A stretch of DNA of 64,000 nucleotides. It comes from Myotis daubentonii. Lineage: Eukaryota > Chordata > Mammalia > Chiroptera > Vespertilionidae. Numbering within the stretch: position 1 is the first letter of the stretch; the number at the start of each line of letters is the position of its first letter. The notes under the pieces are model-generated. The model was not told where the DNA came from. It searched no databases and saw nothing but the letters and a program-made list of their open reading frames with translations. A program made the position numbers and the translations under genes. Positions 1 through 10,498 of this stretch are shown piece by piece. The stretch is taken from NCBI RefSeq assembly GCF_963259705.1, contig NC_081851.1:59356855-59420854 (forward strand), read 5' to 3'.

Positions 1-734
1 TAAAGTCCTTGGCCAGTTCTAGTGAAGCCTGAAGAGACAGGGACCCAAGGGTAAACTTATGCCAAATAAATGTGTGCTCAAAAGGAAGACATACTTTCTC
101 CCTTGTAGTAGTTTTTTTAAGGGTGAGGGTCCAACTTTGATGATATAATAAAAATGACATAAAACAAGACACTCATTTGGAAAATATGACTGTTAAGGAA
201 ATTGGATTAGTTTTTGTTTCATGGGACCATCCATTTTTATTTCAAAAAGATCATTTACATAAAGTAATGTCTTCAGCATAGAAAAATTAGAAAATAAAAA
301 ACACAAAAAGAAAGATAAAAATTAAGATTCCCCAGAATACTACTCAGAATTAATCCCTGTTAACATTTTGGTAATTGTATTTCTAGTCTTTGATATATGT
401 ATTTATATTGTATGTATTCACAGAGTTGAATTAGTATAGTATATATGACTACATTGTCAATATTTTTAACATTGCCTTTTTATGAGCTTTAGCTCTTGCT
501 ATTTTCATATTTGGGTAAACATCATTCCCAATGGATGCATACTTCTGTGTCATGTGGATGGCTCCTCAAGTTTGAAGCATACTTATTTTCTCAACTTATT
601 GAATGCCAACTTCCAGGCTGAGAAAATAAGGTTGCAAGCTTGGAGTGCTACCAAATTCTTTCAACCTGAACCAGAGTGATTATAGTCTTCTGCTGGCATT
701 AATATATTGTGTGTTTTTGAAAAAGATGATCCGA
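1..734. other. unassigned AT-rich DNA
   Basis: No gene, exon or repeat family was recognised here. The stretch is AT-rich with short A and T runs. Open frames are shorter than 70 codons and show no known domain. Confidence 0.5.
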
Positions 735-850
735 GTCTCTATTTAAGTTACCTCACCCATAAAATGAGGAACATATTTCCCATTTGACCTCATGGAGATG
801 TTTTGTGGGTAAAATGAGATGTAAGACATTCTGTAAAAAAAAAATGTAAA
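735..850 (-). repeat. MIR SINE fragment
   Basis: On the minus strand this resembles the core and 3' part of the ancient mammalian MIR SINE. On the plus strand one sees the decayed 'cctcacccataaaatgaggaa' style motif, the antisense of the MIR region that reads 'ttacagatgaggaaact', followed by 'gtaaaatgagatgtaa' and 'atgtaaaggact'. Divergence is high, as expected of a family that moved before the radiation of placental mammals. Ends are approximate. Confidence 0.55.
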
Positions 851-974
851 GGACTACACAAATGCAAGCATGGTTTTGATTTTGATGCTGACTTTCAATG
901 GATTTATATTGACTTATGTCTCTTTCCCTGAGATTACCTCTAAGGTTCAGTGTACAAGTTGAGTAGAGACACTA

Positions 975-1182
975 TCTATATACATAAAAGCCTAAGCCAC
1001 CGGCTGACTGGCTGGCTGACTGTCCAGGAGCTATGACACACACTGACAACCAGGGGGCAGATGCTCAATGCAGGACCAGAAACCACAGGCATGAAAACAT
1101 GGTGTAACGGACTGATGAATCTCAAAAAGAAGGGGGGAGGGGTTATGGGGGGAAAAGATTAACCGAAGATCTTACATGCATT
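975..1182 (+). mobile_element. Helitron 5' portion (Helibat-like, non-autonomous)
   Basis: Starts with 'tctatatacataaaagcc', the 5' terminus shared by the Helibat-like elements of this window. It then carries the family's 'tgacacacactgacaaccag' and 'gggggcagatgctcaatgca' block, seen again at 6160, 9430, 18090 and 39290. The next part ('aggcatgaaaacatgg') matches the inverted copy at 18046-18157. No transposase is encoded, so it must have moved in trans. The stretch after about 1100 is unlike the other copies. The element runs into a second Helitron-derived unit at 1183, so its own 3' end is uncertain. Confidence 0.8.
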
Positions 1183-1354
1183 CTAGAGGCCCAGTGCATA
1201 GATTCAAGGGACACCGGTGGGGTCCTTTGGCCTGGCCTGCGGGTATCAGACCTAAACCAGCTCTCCAACATCCCCCAAGGGTCCCAGATTGGGAGAGAGC
1301 ACAGGCCAGGCCGAGGCACCTCACCGGTGCAGGAATCCTTGCACTGGGCCTCTA
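1183..1354. mobile_element. Short Helitron derivative with inverted 3' ends
   Basis: The left edge reads 'ctagaggcccagtgcat', the reverse complement of a Helitron 3' end, and the right edge reads 'tgcactgggcctcta', a Helitron 3' end in plus orientation. The arms pair over about 40 bases, including 'caccggtggggtcc' on the left against 'cacctcaccggtgc' on the right. A second copy of the same design lies at 16890-17068. A normal Helitron has one hairpin end only, so this is either a derivative built from two 3' ends or two truncated elements that met. It codes for nothing. Confidence 0.7.
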
Positions 1355-1889
1355 TTTTTGTTATAACTACTTGATCTAGCCAGCACCATGGATAGATTCA
1401 AAGGTAAAGAGGAATTAAATCCAAAGAGGTTGTAAATTACATTTTTCTCACACTTTAGGTTAAACCCACTTAGGGAAAATACCCATGTAAATATGAAAAT
1501 CACCAACTTATAAACATGAAAACTACAGACTAGAAACTGCATGCTATAAAGATCATTCTCCCAAACGCTAAATAAATGTTTTGTATAAATTAAGACATTA
1601 TTGAGTTACTTTTAAATGACAGTAGAATAGACATACTAGTAGATGTTGTGATAGATACTTTTAGTTGCCTGCCTATAGCCATTTCTATTTTTTCTTGTCA
1701 ATTCTGTTTGTAGCAATATTTTCAGTCCCAAATGGTGAATCATGACTTGCTTAAGTCAGTAAAGTTATCCTTATTCCCCTATGCCAGATACTTACTTTCC
1801 TAACTTCCTATAGAGCGAAAGTTTGGAAAGAAGAAGTGCTGTGCCTTTTTTGACATTATTAAACTATTGGGTTTGTTTAATAATTTATT

Positions 1890-2113
1890 AAATATTTTTT
1901 TAAATATGTTTTATTGATTTTTTACAGAGAGGGAGGGAGAGGGATAGAGAGTTAGAAACATCGATGAGAGAGAAACATCACTCAGCTGCCTCCAGAACAC
2001 CCCCTACTGGGGATGTGCCCTCAACCAAGGTACATGCCCTTGACTGGAATTGAACCCGGGACCCTTCAGTCCGAAGGCGGACGCTGTATTCACTGAGCCA
2101 AACTGGTCAGGGC
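1890..2113 (-). repeat. VES SINE
   Basis: A minus-strand VES element. On the plus strand the A-rich tail appears as 'ttttattgattttttacaga' at the left and the tRNA-derived head ends in 'tgagccaaactggtcagggc'. The B box is visible in antisense as 'ggaattgaacccgggac'. Flanks 'ttgttta' and 'ttgtttta' may be the target duplication. VES elements are pol III transcribed, non-coding, and mobilised by L1. Length is close to full. Confidence 0.93.
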
Positions 2114-3867
2114 TTGTTTTATTTTTAACAAGATCTATAATTTCTGACAAATCGAAATTAATGTTTTGGCCTGGAGTTGCATGTGCTGGAAGGTAACAGA
2201 CAGAAGGGGACAGCATTTCTGGAAGTGAAAGCATCCATTGGAGAACCAGCTGGCTGTGCATGTTGCTTCTTGCCGAGGATTGCCATGGGATCATCAGCAC
2301 AGCCTCCCTGCCTTTCTGATATTCTGAGTGACGCTCAGCGCCAGCCCTGCTGACTGTGATTAAACAACACGAAGAACAGCATGCCTCAGGAGAACAGTGT
2401 GCAGTCGTCTGCGCCGCGTGGTTGGAGGGACTGGCTCTGTGCCGCCTGTCAAAATGCATAACCTTATGGTCTGGAAAGGTCACAGCCGTTTCCTGTGCAG
2501 ATACAGCAAAGCTCCTGAATGAATTCTTGACCAGAAAACGTCCTTGGTCAATGCACACCACAGGGAAAACAAATTCTGCGCTATAATGGGATTTACTCCC
2601 AACTGCTTTGGGCTGGAGGAGGGGTGGTTGGCCAACTGACAAAACTGCTGTGCAAGGGAGGCTTGCTATTCATCACATCCACACCCACAGATAATGTGAT
2701 TATTGCAACTGTAATTATAGTCCAAAAACCTTCCAAACTGTATATTTTTAGGGGGTGGGGGGTGGATATTGAAGCTCTCCAGGACATTTCTCATTGAACC
2801 CTCACGGGAAACCAGCTCCCTTATGTTGCCAAATTGCTTTATTAATGAACACATTAGGTTTAAGCTTCAGCTCTGATGGGATTTCATGAGTCTGGTGTCA
2901 CACTCAGAACTATAGGTTTCATGGTCCTCGGCAAACTTTCGAATTCCAGTCTCTGGAGGCAATATCCTGGAATCTACATTTTCAAATATACCAGAGGTGG
3001 TATTGAGGAGCAGTTAGTCTCACCAGATCCTTGTTCAAAGCAGGTGTTCAAAGTGAAAGATGTAAAACATAGCAAATTATCACTGTTTTATATAATAATG
3101 AGCAAATAGCTTAACATTTTTATTCGTGTTATTAGTTGTGTTGACCCTAGTTGGATAGAACCTCAGAGTCTCAGTTTTACCCATTTAGACACAGTGAAAC
3201 CCAAACAAAATAAGAGGGAAATTAAAATTATTGTAAAACTTACTGTGTTATAATTTAATCTGTGGAACTAGTAGAATCCTAGTACTTGCAAACAATAAGA
3301 AGTATAAAGTGAGAGGAATTCAGAAATAAACCAGGATATGCTTTGCTATCCTTTAATAAGAACAAAATGAATGAACAACATTTTCATAAGGAATTTGGTC
3401 ATTAAGGACCTTCTGTATTCTAGGAAATAACAGATCTTTCGCAGAAGAGAGATCCTCCTAGTTTCCACCTCACTGGAGATTTGGGATCCAGCTGAGAAAA
3501 CATCTCTTCAGCTATGAAATGAGCACAGCACCCTTGTAGGATCCCACATTTGGGGGCATGACCATTGAAGAGCTCTGATTCTAAAGAAAGTTCAGGAATA
3601 CAACTGACAGCCCAGAAAATTCAGTCAAATAATATTAGAAAACATGAGAAATATTAATTGGTTATTTAAGATAAAGATAAAAATGTTAAGGAAGTCTTTA
3701 TAGCGTCTCGAGCTCTAGAGTTGAAAAAGATTCAGTAGTTCCAATGTGAGAAAGCTGTCTATTGTGAGGAAGTAGAAATAGACATATTCATTTATTTAAA
3801 TCTAGTTCCTGATAGCAAGACTTGAGCATGGGTTTGGGGCAGCTGATTTTTATGCCTATGCTATTGG
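2114..3867. other. unassigned, with a GC-richer block at 2180-2650
   Basis: No repeat was recognised. About 2180-2650 is less AT-rich than its surroundings, has several CpGs (for example 'tctgcgccgcgtgg') and lacks decay signs such as poly-A runs. It could be single-copy sequence under constraint, an old repeat, or chance. A minus-strand open frame that reaches 212 codons (2004-2642) starts here and ends inside the neighbouring VES, so it is not taken as a gene. Confidence 0.35.
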
Positions 3868-3985
3868 ACGTCTGGTGACCCACCATCTTTGTTTGCCTGA
3901 GACTGAGCACTTTCCTGGGACACAGAACTATTACAGCTAAATCAGGTCAAGTCTCAGGCAAATGGGGCAGAGTTGCTCTCACTAG
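3868..3985. repeat. Palindromic DNA-transposon relic (MER-type)
   Basis: Contains inverted copies of 'tttgcctgagact' (about 3892) and 'agtctcaggcaaa' (about 3951), flanked on the left by 'gtctggtgaccca'. This is the layout of an old mammalian miniature DNA transposon with 'ggtcaccc' ends and 'gcctggGACTg' arms. It is strongly decayed and the exact family name is unsure. Confidence 0.45.
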
Positions 3986-5249
3986 TTCATTGCCTATGCA
4001 CCCTGCACCCCACATCCTGGGTGGAAAGTGACAGGTCTAACCCTACTCTCCCAGCTCAGGGATTGGTTTAGGCAGAGACATAACCTAAGTGGGTCTGACA
4101 TCTGTGAAACAAAGTACATTTGCTTTAGAGTTCGAAGAAGAGAGGCCCTCCCTTTCAGGTGGTCTCATAGTCTTGTAAATGTGAATCAGAACTGCAGCAG
4201 TCATTTTTGCTACATTGAGGAAAGCAAACCTCAGGATGGACTGACACCTGGAGGAGGGTAGAGTTCTGAAAACAGTGCAGGGGCTGTGGAATCTTGATGA
4301 CAAAGTGGCCGCTCTAGCAAACATTTTCTGAAGCCTACCGCAGAGTTTATTTATACTGCTTATTCGATACTCGGAAGGTAATTTGCCTAGGCAATTAATA
4401 GCCATATTAATTACTAGCCATACTAGTATCAGAATGGGGTGGAATGACCCTATGAATAGCATGAAGAATATTCTCACTAAGGCTAACATTATGAACATTC
4501 TTGGAAACTGAAACTGTTCCCAAGAGGGAAAGTACTTACTGATTGGTGGTATGCAGATCCAGACTTAGCATGTTTATTCTTTGGAGGTGGGTTATGTGTG
4601 CTTGGGGTAGGAGGGGAGTGCCGTTAAATGAGTCTGAGAAGAGATGGGAAGCTATGCTTCTGTTGGATGCTCTTTAGGGTCATATTGACAATGTCATTAA
4701 TGCCCTAATGGTCATGAGGATAGATGTTCTTATGTTTTCATAGGAGGCAAGGAGGCAAGGAGAAGAACATAAATCTAACCAATAAAAATATTAGCAACTA
4801 GCACTATGTCTGTGTGAATCAAGAAATAATAGCCTCTCTAAAGAACAGGGCATGGTATTTGTTTTTATTGTACAGCACTTAGGATTACTATGAGGCAGTG
4901 CAACTTATGTTTCTGTTGTGAACAGCATTCATAAAATTGACAGTTTTATAGTGAGAATTCTGAGCAGCTATAAAAATATTATTTCCCTATAGATAACAGT
5001 TAATTCCAATTTCCATCAACCCATGAAACATGGTTTAGGGGTTAATCAAAACAGTCAGGAGCAGTGGAGTCTAGAATCCCATTTCGGCTGCTGAGTTTTT
5101 TAAGGTTGTACAAGTATCAGACTGTGTGTGTTCTTTTTTTTTTTTTTATCACAAGTCCCTCTCTGACTGTGAGTTAAGAACCTAGAGATAATTTATTCTT
5201 TCAGTTCTTCAGGGGATCATTTATTTCACTACAGTAGACATGAAGGTTC
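3986..5249. other. unassigned DNA
   Basis: No gene or repeat family was recognised. The minus-strand open frame at 4085-4498 (137 codons) has no recognisable domain and a composition that follows the local DNA. There is a short local duplication 'gaggcaaggaggcaaggag' near 4744. Confidence 0.4.
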
Positions 5250-5935
5250 AAATAAAATAATCCTACTGGCTCACGTTGAACAGTACACACAGAAAAAGCA
5301 CTTTACAGGGGGCATTTGGAGGTGGCATTAAAATTGTTAATGATTTTGCTTATCTTGGTTCAGTCATCAATTCAAATAGAGGCTGCAGCCAAGGAATAAA
5401 AAGAAGGCTGATACTTGAAAGGGCAGTAATGGGAGAATCATAAAGATCACCAAGAGCAAAGATGTGTCATGAGAGACCAAGACTCAGATCATCCACCACC
5501 TCATATTCACAATTACCATGTACAGATGCAAAACTTGGTCAGTGAAGAAGATCTGAGAGGGGAGAATTGATTCATCTGAAATATGAGGTTGGAGGAGAGC
5601 TCTACAGATACGCTGGGCTGCCAGAAAGATAAGCAAGTAGGTCCTAGAGCAAATTAACCCCGAAACCTCACTGGAGCCAAAAATGATAAAGCTGAAGCTG
5701 TCATACTATGGGCATATCGTGAGAAGACAGGGTTCTTTAGAAACGATATTAATACTGGGAAACATAGAAGGCAGCAGGGAAAGAGGGAGATCCAATATGA
5801 GATGGATTGAGTCCACGAAGTCATAGGCGTGAGCCTACAGGAGCTGAGTGGGGCTGTTGAAGACGAGACATTGTGGACATCACTCATTCACAGGGTTGCC
5901 AGGAAATGGAACCGACTAAATGGCACATAACAACA
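5250..5935 (+). mobile_element. Decayed LINE reverse-transcriptase 3' fragment (RTE/Dong-R4-like)
   Basis: Conceptual translation on the plus strand gives broken pieces of the C-terminal part of a non-LTR reverse transcriptase. About 5348 encodes YLGSVINSNRGC, which matches the 'YLGS' motif common to these LINEs. About 5520 encodes a piece like MYRCKTWSVK. About 5680-5810 encodes KLKLSYYGHIVRRQGSLE, then NIEGSRERGRSNMRWIES. Frameshifts and stops interrupt it, so it is a dead fossil. It lacks the catalytic YADD part and the endonuclease. The family label rests on recall of the 'YFGHIMRR...GRPRMRW' tail and is less sure than the LINE call. Confidence 0.75.
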
Positions 5936-6057
5936 TTTTGGATGTGAGAGGAAACACAAATATTATAGTATGCTTTCTGGTAAAAGCAAAAACTGTTCTT
6001 GAGACCAGCATAATATGTATGCTATATGTCTGCCTCAACAATATGGTCACCAATAAA

Positions 6058-6415
6058 CCTATATAATAAAAGCCTAATATGCTAAGTGTCTGGTTGTCCG
6101 GTTGTCCGTTCAATCAAAGCATAATATACTAATGATATGCTAAGGCCACTCAACCACTCACTATGACATGCACTGACCACCAGGGGGCAGACGCTCAACA
6201 TAGGAGCTGCCCCCTGGTGGTCAGTGCGCTCCCACAGGGGGAGCACTGCTCAGCCAGAAGCCAGGCTCATGGCTGGCGAGTGCAGCGGCAGTGGCGGGAG
6301 AAGGCCTAAGCCGCCAGTCAGACATCCCATGAGGGCTCCTGGAGTGTGAGAGGGTGCAGGCCGGGCTGAGGGACCCTACCCTCCAGTGCACGAATTTTGT
6401 GCACCGGGCCACTAG
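6058..6415 (+). mobile_element. Non-autonomous Helitron (Helibat-like)
   Basis: Starts with 'cctatataataaaagcctaa' after a flanking A (6057) and ends in 'gtgcaccgggccactag' before T (6416), as expected for insertion between A and T without target duplication. The 3' end forms a hairpin from 'gtgcacgaattttgtgcac'. Inside, 'gaccaccagggggcagacgc' is followed about 30 bases later by its inverted partner 'gctgccccctggtggtcagt', so the 5' half also folds back. No Rep/Helicase coding sequence is present. Confidence 0.93.
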
Positions 6416-6739
6416 TGTTTTATATATGCAAGTTCACCTTCCCATGTTGAAAAGCTTTCTGAAAAAGGTTGAGTTATGCTTCTGACTGTGTACTTTAGCT
6501 TATTTGAATGGAAGAAAACAATTCATAAGGAATCTATAAAAAGAGAAAGAACAGGTTTTGGAGAATAATAAAATTGTGTGTGTATGGTAGATAAGCATAC
6601 ATCACTTTTGTCATCTAAAGAATGGAATCAGATGAAAATTATTTAAAAAATAAATCATCACTAGAGTTTGTTAAAGAAGGTAAGGGAATAAGAGGAGAAC
6701 AAGAAAGACAGGAAACAATGTGCTATTATATTAAATAAG

Positions 6740-7015
6740 ATTGTATTTATTCATTCATTTGACAAATGCATATTGAGCCCCTAGTATGTACTAGGTGCAT
6801 TTTAGATGCTTGAAATATATCAATAAGATAAAATAGGTAAAAATTTCAGTCTATGGAGCTTAAATTTTAGCAAGAGGGACAATAATAATAATAACAACAA
6901 CAAATAATAAGTAATATAGAACATTAGAAGGTGAGAAATGGTATGGCAGAAAATAGAGTAAGGCAAGGGGAGGTATGGAAGAATTATAAAATTAAGTACC
7001 ACTAACTCTGTATTA
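6740..7015 (+). repeat. L2-like LINE 3' fragment
   Basis: Shows the order of motifs typical of old L2 3' regions: 'tattcattcatttgacaaat', 'tattgagcccctagtatgta', 'ctaggtgcattttagatgct', then 'tctatggagcttaaatttta' and 'agaaggtgagaaatggtatg'. Heavily decayed and non-coding. It contains a short AAT/AAC-rich simple stretch near 6885-6910. Confidence 0.6.
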
Positions 7016-7097
7016 TACAAGGCAGAAGAATTTAATATTGTAAACAGAATGATAAAAGGATATCCAATAGTAGTTCAAGAAAAATTGTTGATACTTG

Positions 7098-7496
7098 TGA
7101 TGGTCAATTTTATGTCTACTTGACTGGGCTAAGCAATGTCCATGTAGCTGACAAAATCTTATTTTTCAGTGTGTCTGTGAGGGTGTTTCTGGAAGAGATT
7201 GACATATGAATCAGCAGACTGAGTAAAGATGATTACCTTCACCAATGCGGTTGGGCATCACCCAATCTTTTGAGAGCTTGAATAGAACAAAAAGTGGAGG
7301 AAGGGTGAATTTACTGTCTCTACTTGAGCTGAAACATCCATCCTCTCTTATCCTTAGGCATCTACACTCCTGGTTCTAAGGCCTTCAGATTCAGACTGAG
7401 TTACATCACTGGCTTTCCTGGTTCTCTAGCCTGCAGAAGGTGGATTGTGGGACATCTCAGCCTCCATCATTTTGTGAGTCAATTCATATAATAAAT
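7098..7496 (-). mobile_element. ERVL/MLT2-like LTR, solo and decayed
   Basis: On the plus strand this runs from 'tgatggtcaattttatgt' through 'gtgtctgtgagggtgtttct' and 'gggcatcacccaatctttt' to 'cctccatcattttgtgagtc' and 'ataataaatctct'. This motif order is the antisense of an ancient mammalian LTR of the ERVL (MLT2-like) group. No internal viral coding sequence adjoins it, so it is a solo or truncated LTR. The far end dissolves into the adjoining ATCT repeat. The subfamily name comes from recall. Confidence 0.5.
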
Positions 7497-7497
7497 C

Positions 7498-7548
<51 letters not shown>

Positions 7549-7564
7549 CTCTATCTATCTATCT
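7497..7564. repeat. (ATCT)n microsatellite
   Basis: About 16 units of ATCT with one interruption ('ctctctatct'). It sits exactly where the LTR end carries 'aaatctct', so it probably grew from that seed. Likely length-variable. Confidence 0.97.
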
Positions 7565-9380
7565 GGGACAAAGCATATACTAATAGAGAGGTCCTGTTGA
7601 GTATGAGATGTTGACTGTATAGACACTGATATGTCTAATAAAAACTTATGCTGTTTTCCACTATAGGATATAATATAGGTTCTGTTACAATTTACTAACT
7701 TTATATAATCATACCTACTGGATCCTGGAATAGAAGTGGTTCTTCTAATTCTTTCCCCAGTTTAAGATCATGATTTCAGAGAACAAAGAATTTAGAAATC
7801 CAATTATTAAAGATTGGTAATTCATAATTTGCAACTTGATTGATGATATAAGACTCATGGACAAGGGATATAATGCTGCTTGTGAACATAATACTAATGT
7901 TTTCAGGACATTAGAAGTGTTCCACTTAAATTTCAGGAGAAAATAAGAGGAAAATAGTAGGACAACTGCTAGTTCTGACATAGAATAACTACCATTAGAG
8001 GATTTTATATGTCATTTGGGGGAAATTAACAAGGATATGAACAGGAAAAAATGATATACATGTGTCTATATATCATTGATAAAATATCAGAAACCAAATA
8101 TCATATACATTTTAATGATATTACAAGTATCAAAACTTGGTAGATAGTTTGTTGCCTGTGCTCGGAATATGGAAATAAACACAAATCAAAACAGTAATAT
8201 ATGTGGAGGAAAAGAACTATATGAAAGAAAAAACCAGCTTGCAGTGTAAGCACAGTAGACAGACGTTAGCTGATATGATTATGGAAATGCATATTCATAT
8301 ACTCTATAGAATATGTATAGAGAAAAAAACCTTTTTAGTGGGGTTCCATGAAGTTGTACCAAGAAGACATTCTTATTCTATTATAAATTAGATTACACTC
8401 TCAGAAAATAAGACAGGTTGAAGGGTAAGTTTTCTAATTTCAACCTTGTTAAATATTCTACTCAAGGTTCTTTGGGTATTAAGGAAAAGAGGCCCACTCA
8501 ATAAAAGTTGGATTTTATTTTAAGAATGCAAAGGCTCTAAAAGTGGGGACTGAAAAATGGTCAGGTGTCGCAGGAACTAGAAAGCTAGAATATGTGACTC
8601 TGTCAGTTATCTTTGTGTGTATGTTGCATTCCATTCTCTTTGCAGATTGACTTTGTTCTGCCCCAAAACAGTGACTCCCCATCTCCAGACCAGTATGACT
8701 TTTCAGATGGTCTCCAACCAGCTAATTGATCCAGTTTCTTATTGACTGGATTTTATATTTCCCAAAGATATATCTATTTGGGCTAGTACATCTTTTCTCA
8801 TCTCATTATTGCCATCTGGAATTTTCTTTTCTTTTCTTTTTTAATGGGAGGGAGAGGAAAGTGAGGGGACAAGGAATGAAAGAGCCTCATTTCCCTCTAG
8901 AGGCTAACAGTTGGTTAGGCTGCCAGGACAGGGCTGTCCCTCCCAAGTTACAATAATTGGAAAGACTGTCAACTGGATTTCATCAGGCACCAAAGCTGGA
9001 GAGCCAGGCTGGGTCAAATGTGGGTCAGTTCAGTGTTCAAATCCCGAGTTATGTGGTCAGAGTCTAGCTACTCCATATTCTAGTAATTCAGTCCCTCTCA
9101 GTGTCTATGGTCCAGGGGATGTTTTAGTCCTGGGTTCTTCTATTTTCACAATGGTGTCTTATCTGTGGCTTGTTGGCTTCTTGTGAGGGGGACTGAAGTC
9201 AGGAACTACCTTTCACTATTGTGATGACATCAGCCCGGGATTGGTATTGTTATTCAGAAGCTGTTGTTTTATTTTTGTGGTACGAAGCAAATGAGAGGCT
9301 ATGTTGAGATCTCTGAGGCTGAGATATTTTGCATAATGCAAATTAGATTCAATTGTAAGATTAATGAGACTAAATAAAAA
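7565..9380. other. unassigned DNA
   Basis: No gene or repeat family was recognised. The stretch 8900-9200 is GC-richer than its neighbours but holds no exon-like open frame with known similarity. The plus-strand frame at 8911-9186 (91 codons) shows no domain. Confidence 0.35.
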
Positions 9381-9606
9381 TCTATATATATAAAAGCCTA
9401 AGTGACGGTTGCAACCACTATGATGCGCACTGACCACCAGGTGGCAGACGCTCAATGCTGGAGCTGCCCCCTGGTGGTCAGTGCACTCCCACAGCCAACT
9501 TCCCATGGTCCCTCCCCTGCCCTGGCCGGCTGGCCCTGATTGGCCCTGATTGCTGGCCAGGCCAAGGAACCTCACCCATGCATGAATTCATACACTGGGC
9601 CTCTAG
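9381..9606 (+). mobile_element. Non-autonomous Helitron (Helibat-like)
   Basis: Begins 'tctatatatataaaagccta' after A and ends 'catacactgggcctctag' before T. The block 'gaccaccaggtggcagacgc' and its inverted partner 'gctgccccctggtggtcagt' form an internal fold-back, as in the copy at 6058. A direct duplication 'tgattggccctgattgctgg' lies near the 3' part. At 226 bp it is a short internal-deletion form. Confidence 0.95.
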
Positions 9607-9667
9607 TCCACAATATGGAACTTGGAATCAAATAATCAATTGGAACTCATAGTGTAGTGTATCTTTT

Positions 9668-9864
9668 TAAAAAATGTTTTATTGATTTTTTATAGCGAGA
9701 AAGGGAGAGAGATAGAGAGTTAGAAACATCAATCAGTTGCCTCCTGCACACCCCCTACTGTGGATGTGCCCGCAACCAAGGTATATGCCCTTGACAGGAA
9801 TCAAACCTGGGACCCTTCAGTCTGCAGGCCGGCGCTCTATCCACTGAGCCAAACTGGTTAGGGC
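9668..9864 (-). repeat. VES SINE with 15-bp target duplication
   Basis: A minus-strand VES with its A-rich tail at the left and tRNA-like head at the right ('tgagccaaactggttagggc'). Perfect 15-base duplications 'tgtagtgtatctttt' flank it at 9653-9667 and 9865-9879, the mark of L1-driven target-primed insertion. The part between the two tail boxes is shorter than in other copies: the 'gatgagagagaaacat' unit is missing one copy. Confidence 0.97.
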
Positions 9865-10267
9865 TGTAGTGTATCTTTTGAAAAATACAGATGTTTTATT
9901 TCTACCACTAAAAAGGCATCAAAACAATACCAAACAATAGTAATTAGTACAGCCATTGTCCAGTGTGAGGGAAATAACATTAGATAAGATCAAAAGTGCT
10001 AAATAAATACTTATGAAAAGAGAAATGTCTTGCATTGTCTCTTTAATGAGACTATAACTAGAACTGAAGATTATGATGGACTGAAACCTTTGCAACTGAG
10101 GTTTAATCAGCAAACAAAATTAAACAAAGCAAAAATAAAAACACTTTGCCTGCTTGTTCCAAGGTTAATAGTACTTGTGTCACCTCTGCTCACATCTCTT
10201 GTTTATGTATCAGATGGTAACCTCTTGACATCAGCAAATGTGGTCCTAGAGAGCCTTTTATCTAGAG

Positions 10268-10490
10268 CAGTGGTTCTCAACCTTCCTAATGCCACGACCC
10301 TTTAATACAGTTCCTCATGTTGTGGTGACCCCCAACCGTAAAATTATTTTCGTTGCTACTGCATAACTGTAATTTTGCTACTGTAAACAATATGTAATTA
10401 TATATGTGTTTTCCGATGGTCTTAGGCGACCTCTGTGAAAGGGTCGTTCGACCCCCAAAGGGGTCGCGACCCACAGGTTGAGAACCGCTG
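10268..10490. mobile_element. Miniature hAT element
   Basis: Ends 'cagtggttctcaacctt' and 'gttgagaaccgctg' are terminal inverted repeats. They are flanked by perfect 8-bp duplications 'atctagag' at 10260-10267 and 10491-10498, diagnostic of hAT transposition. The right part carries 'gggtcgttcgacccccaaag', itself a small palindrome. No transposase. A diverged relative lies at 32767-32978. Confidence 0.96.
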
Positions 10491-10498
10491 ATCTAGAG

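Noticed and set aside
1183..1354. Classical DNA transposon with TIRs
   Set aside because: The inverted ends are Helitron 3' termini, and no target-site duplication flanks them.
2004..2642. Longest open frame, 212 codons on the minus strand
   Set aside because: Its last third lies in a VES SINE, the rest has no known domain or codon bias, and no splice or promoter context supports it.
5654..5887. Minus-strand 77-codon frame
   Set aside because: Antisense shadow of the LINE reverse-transcriptase fossil.
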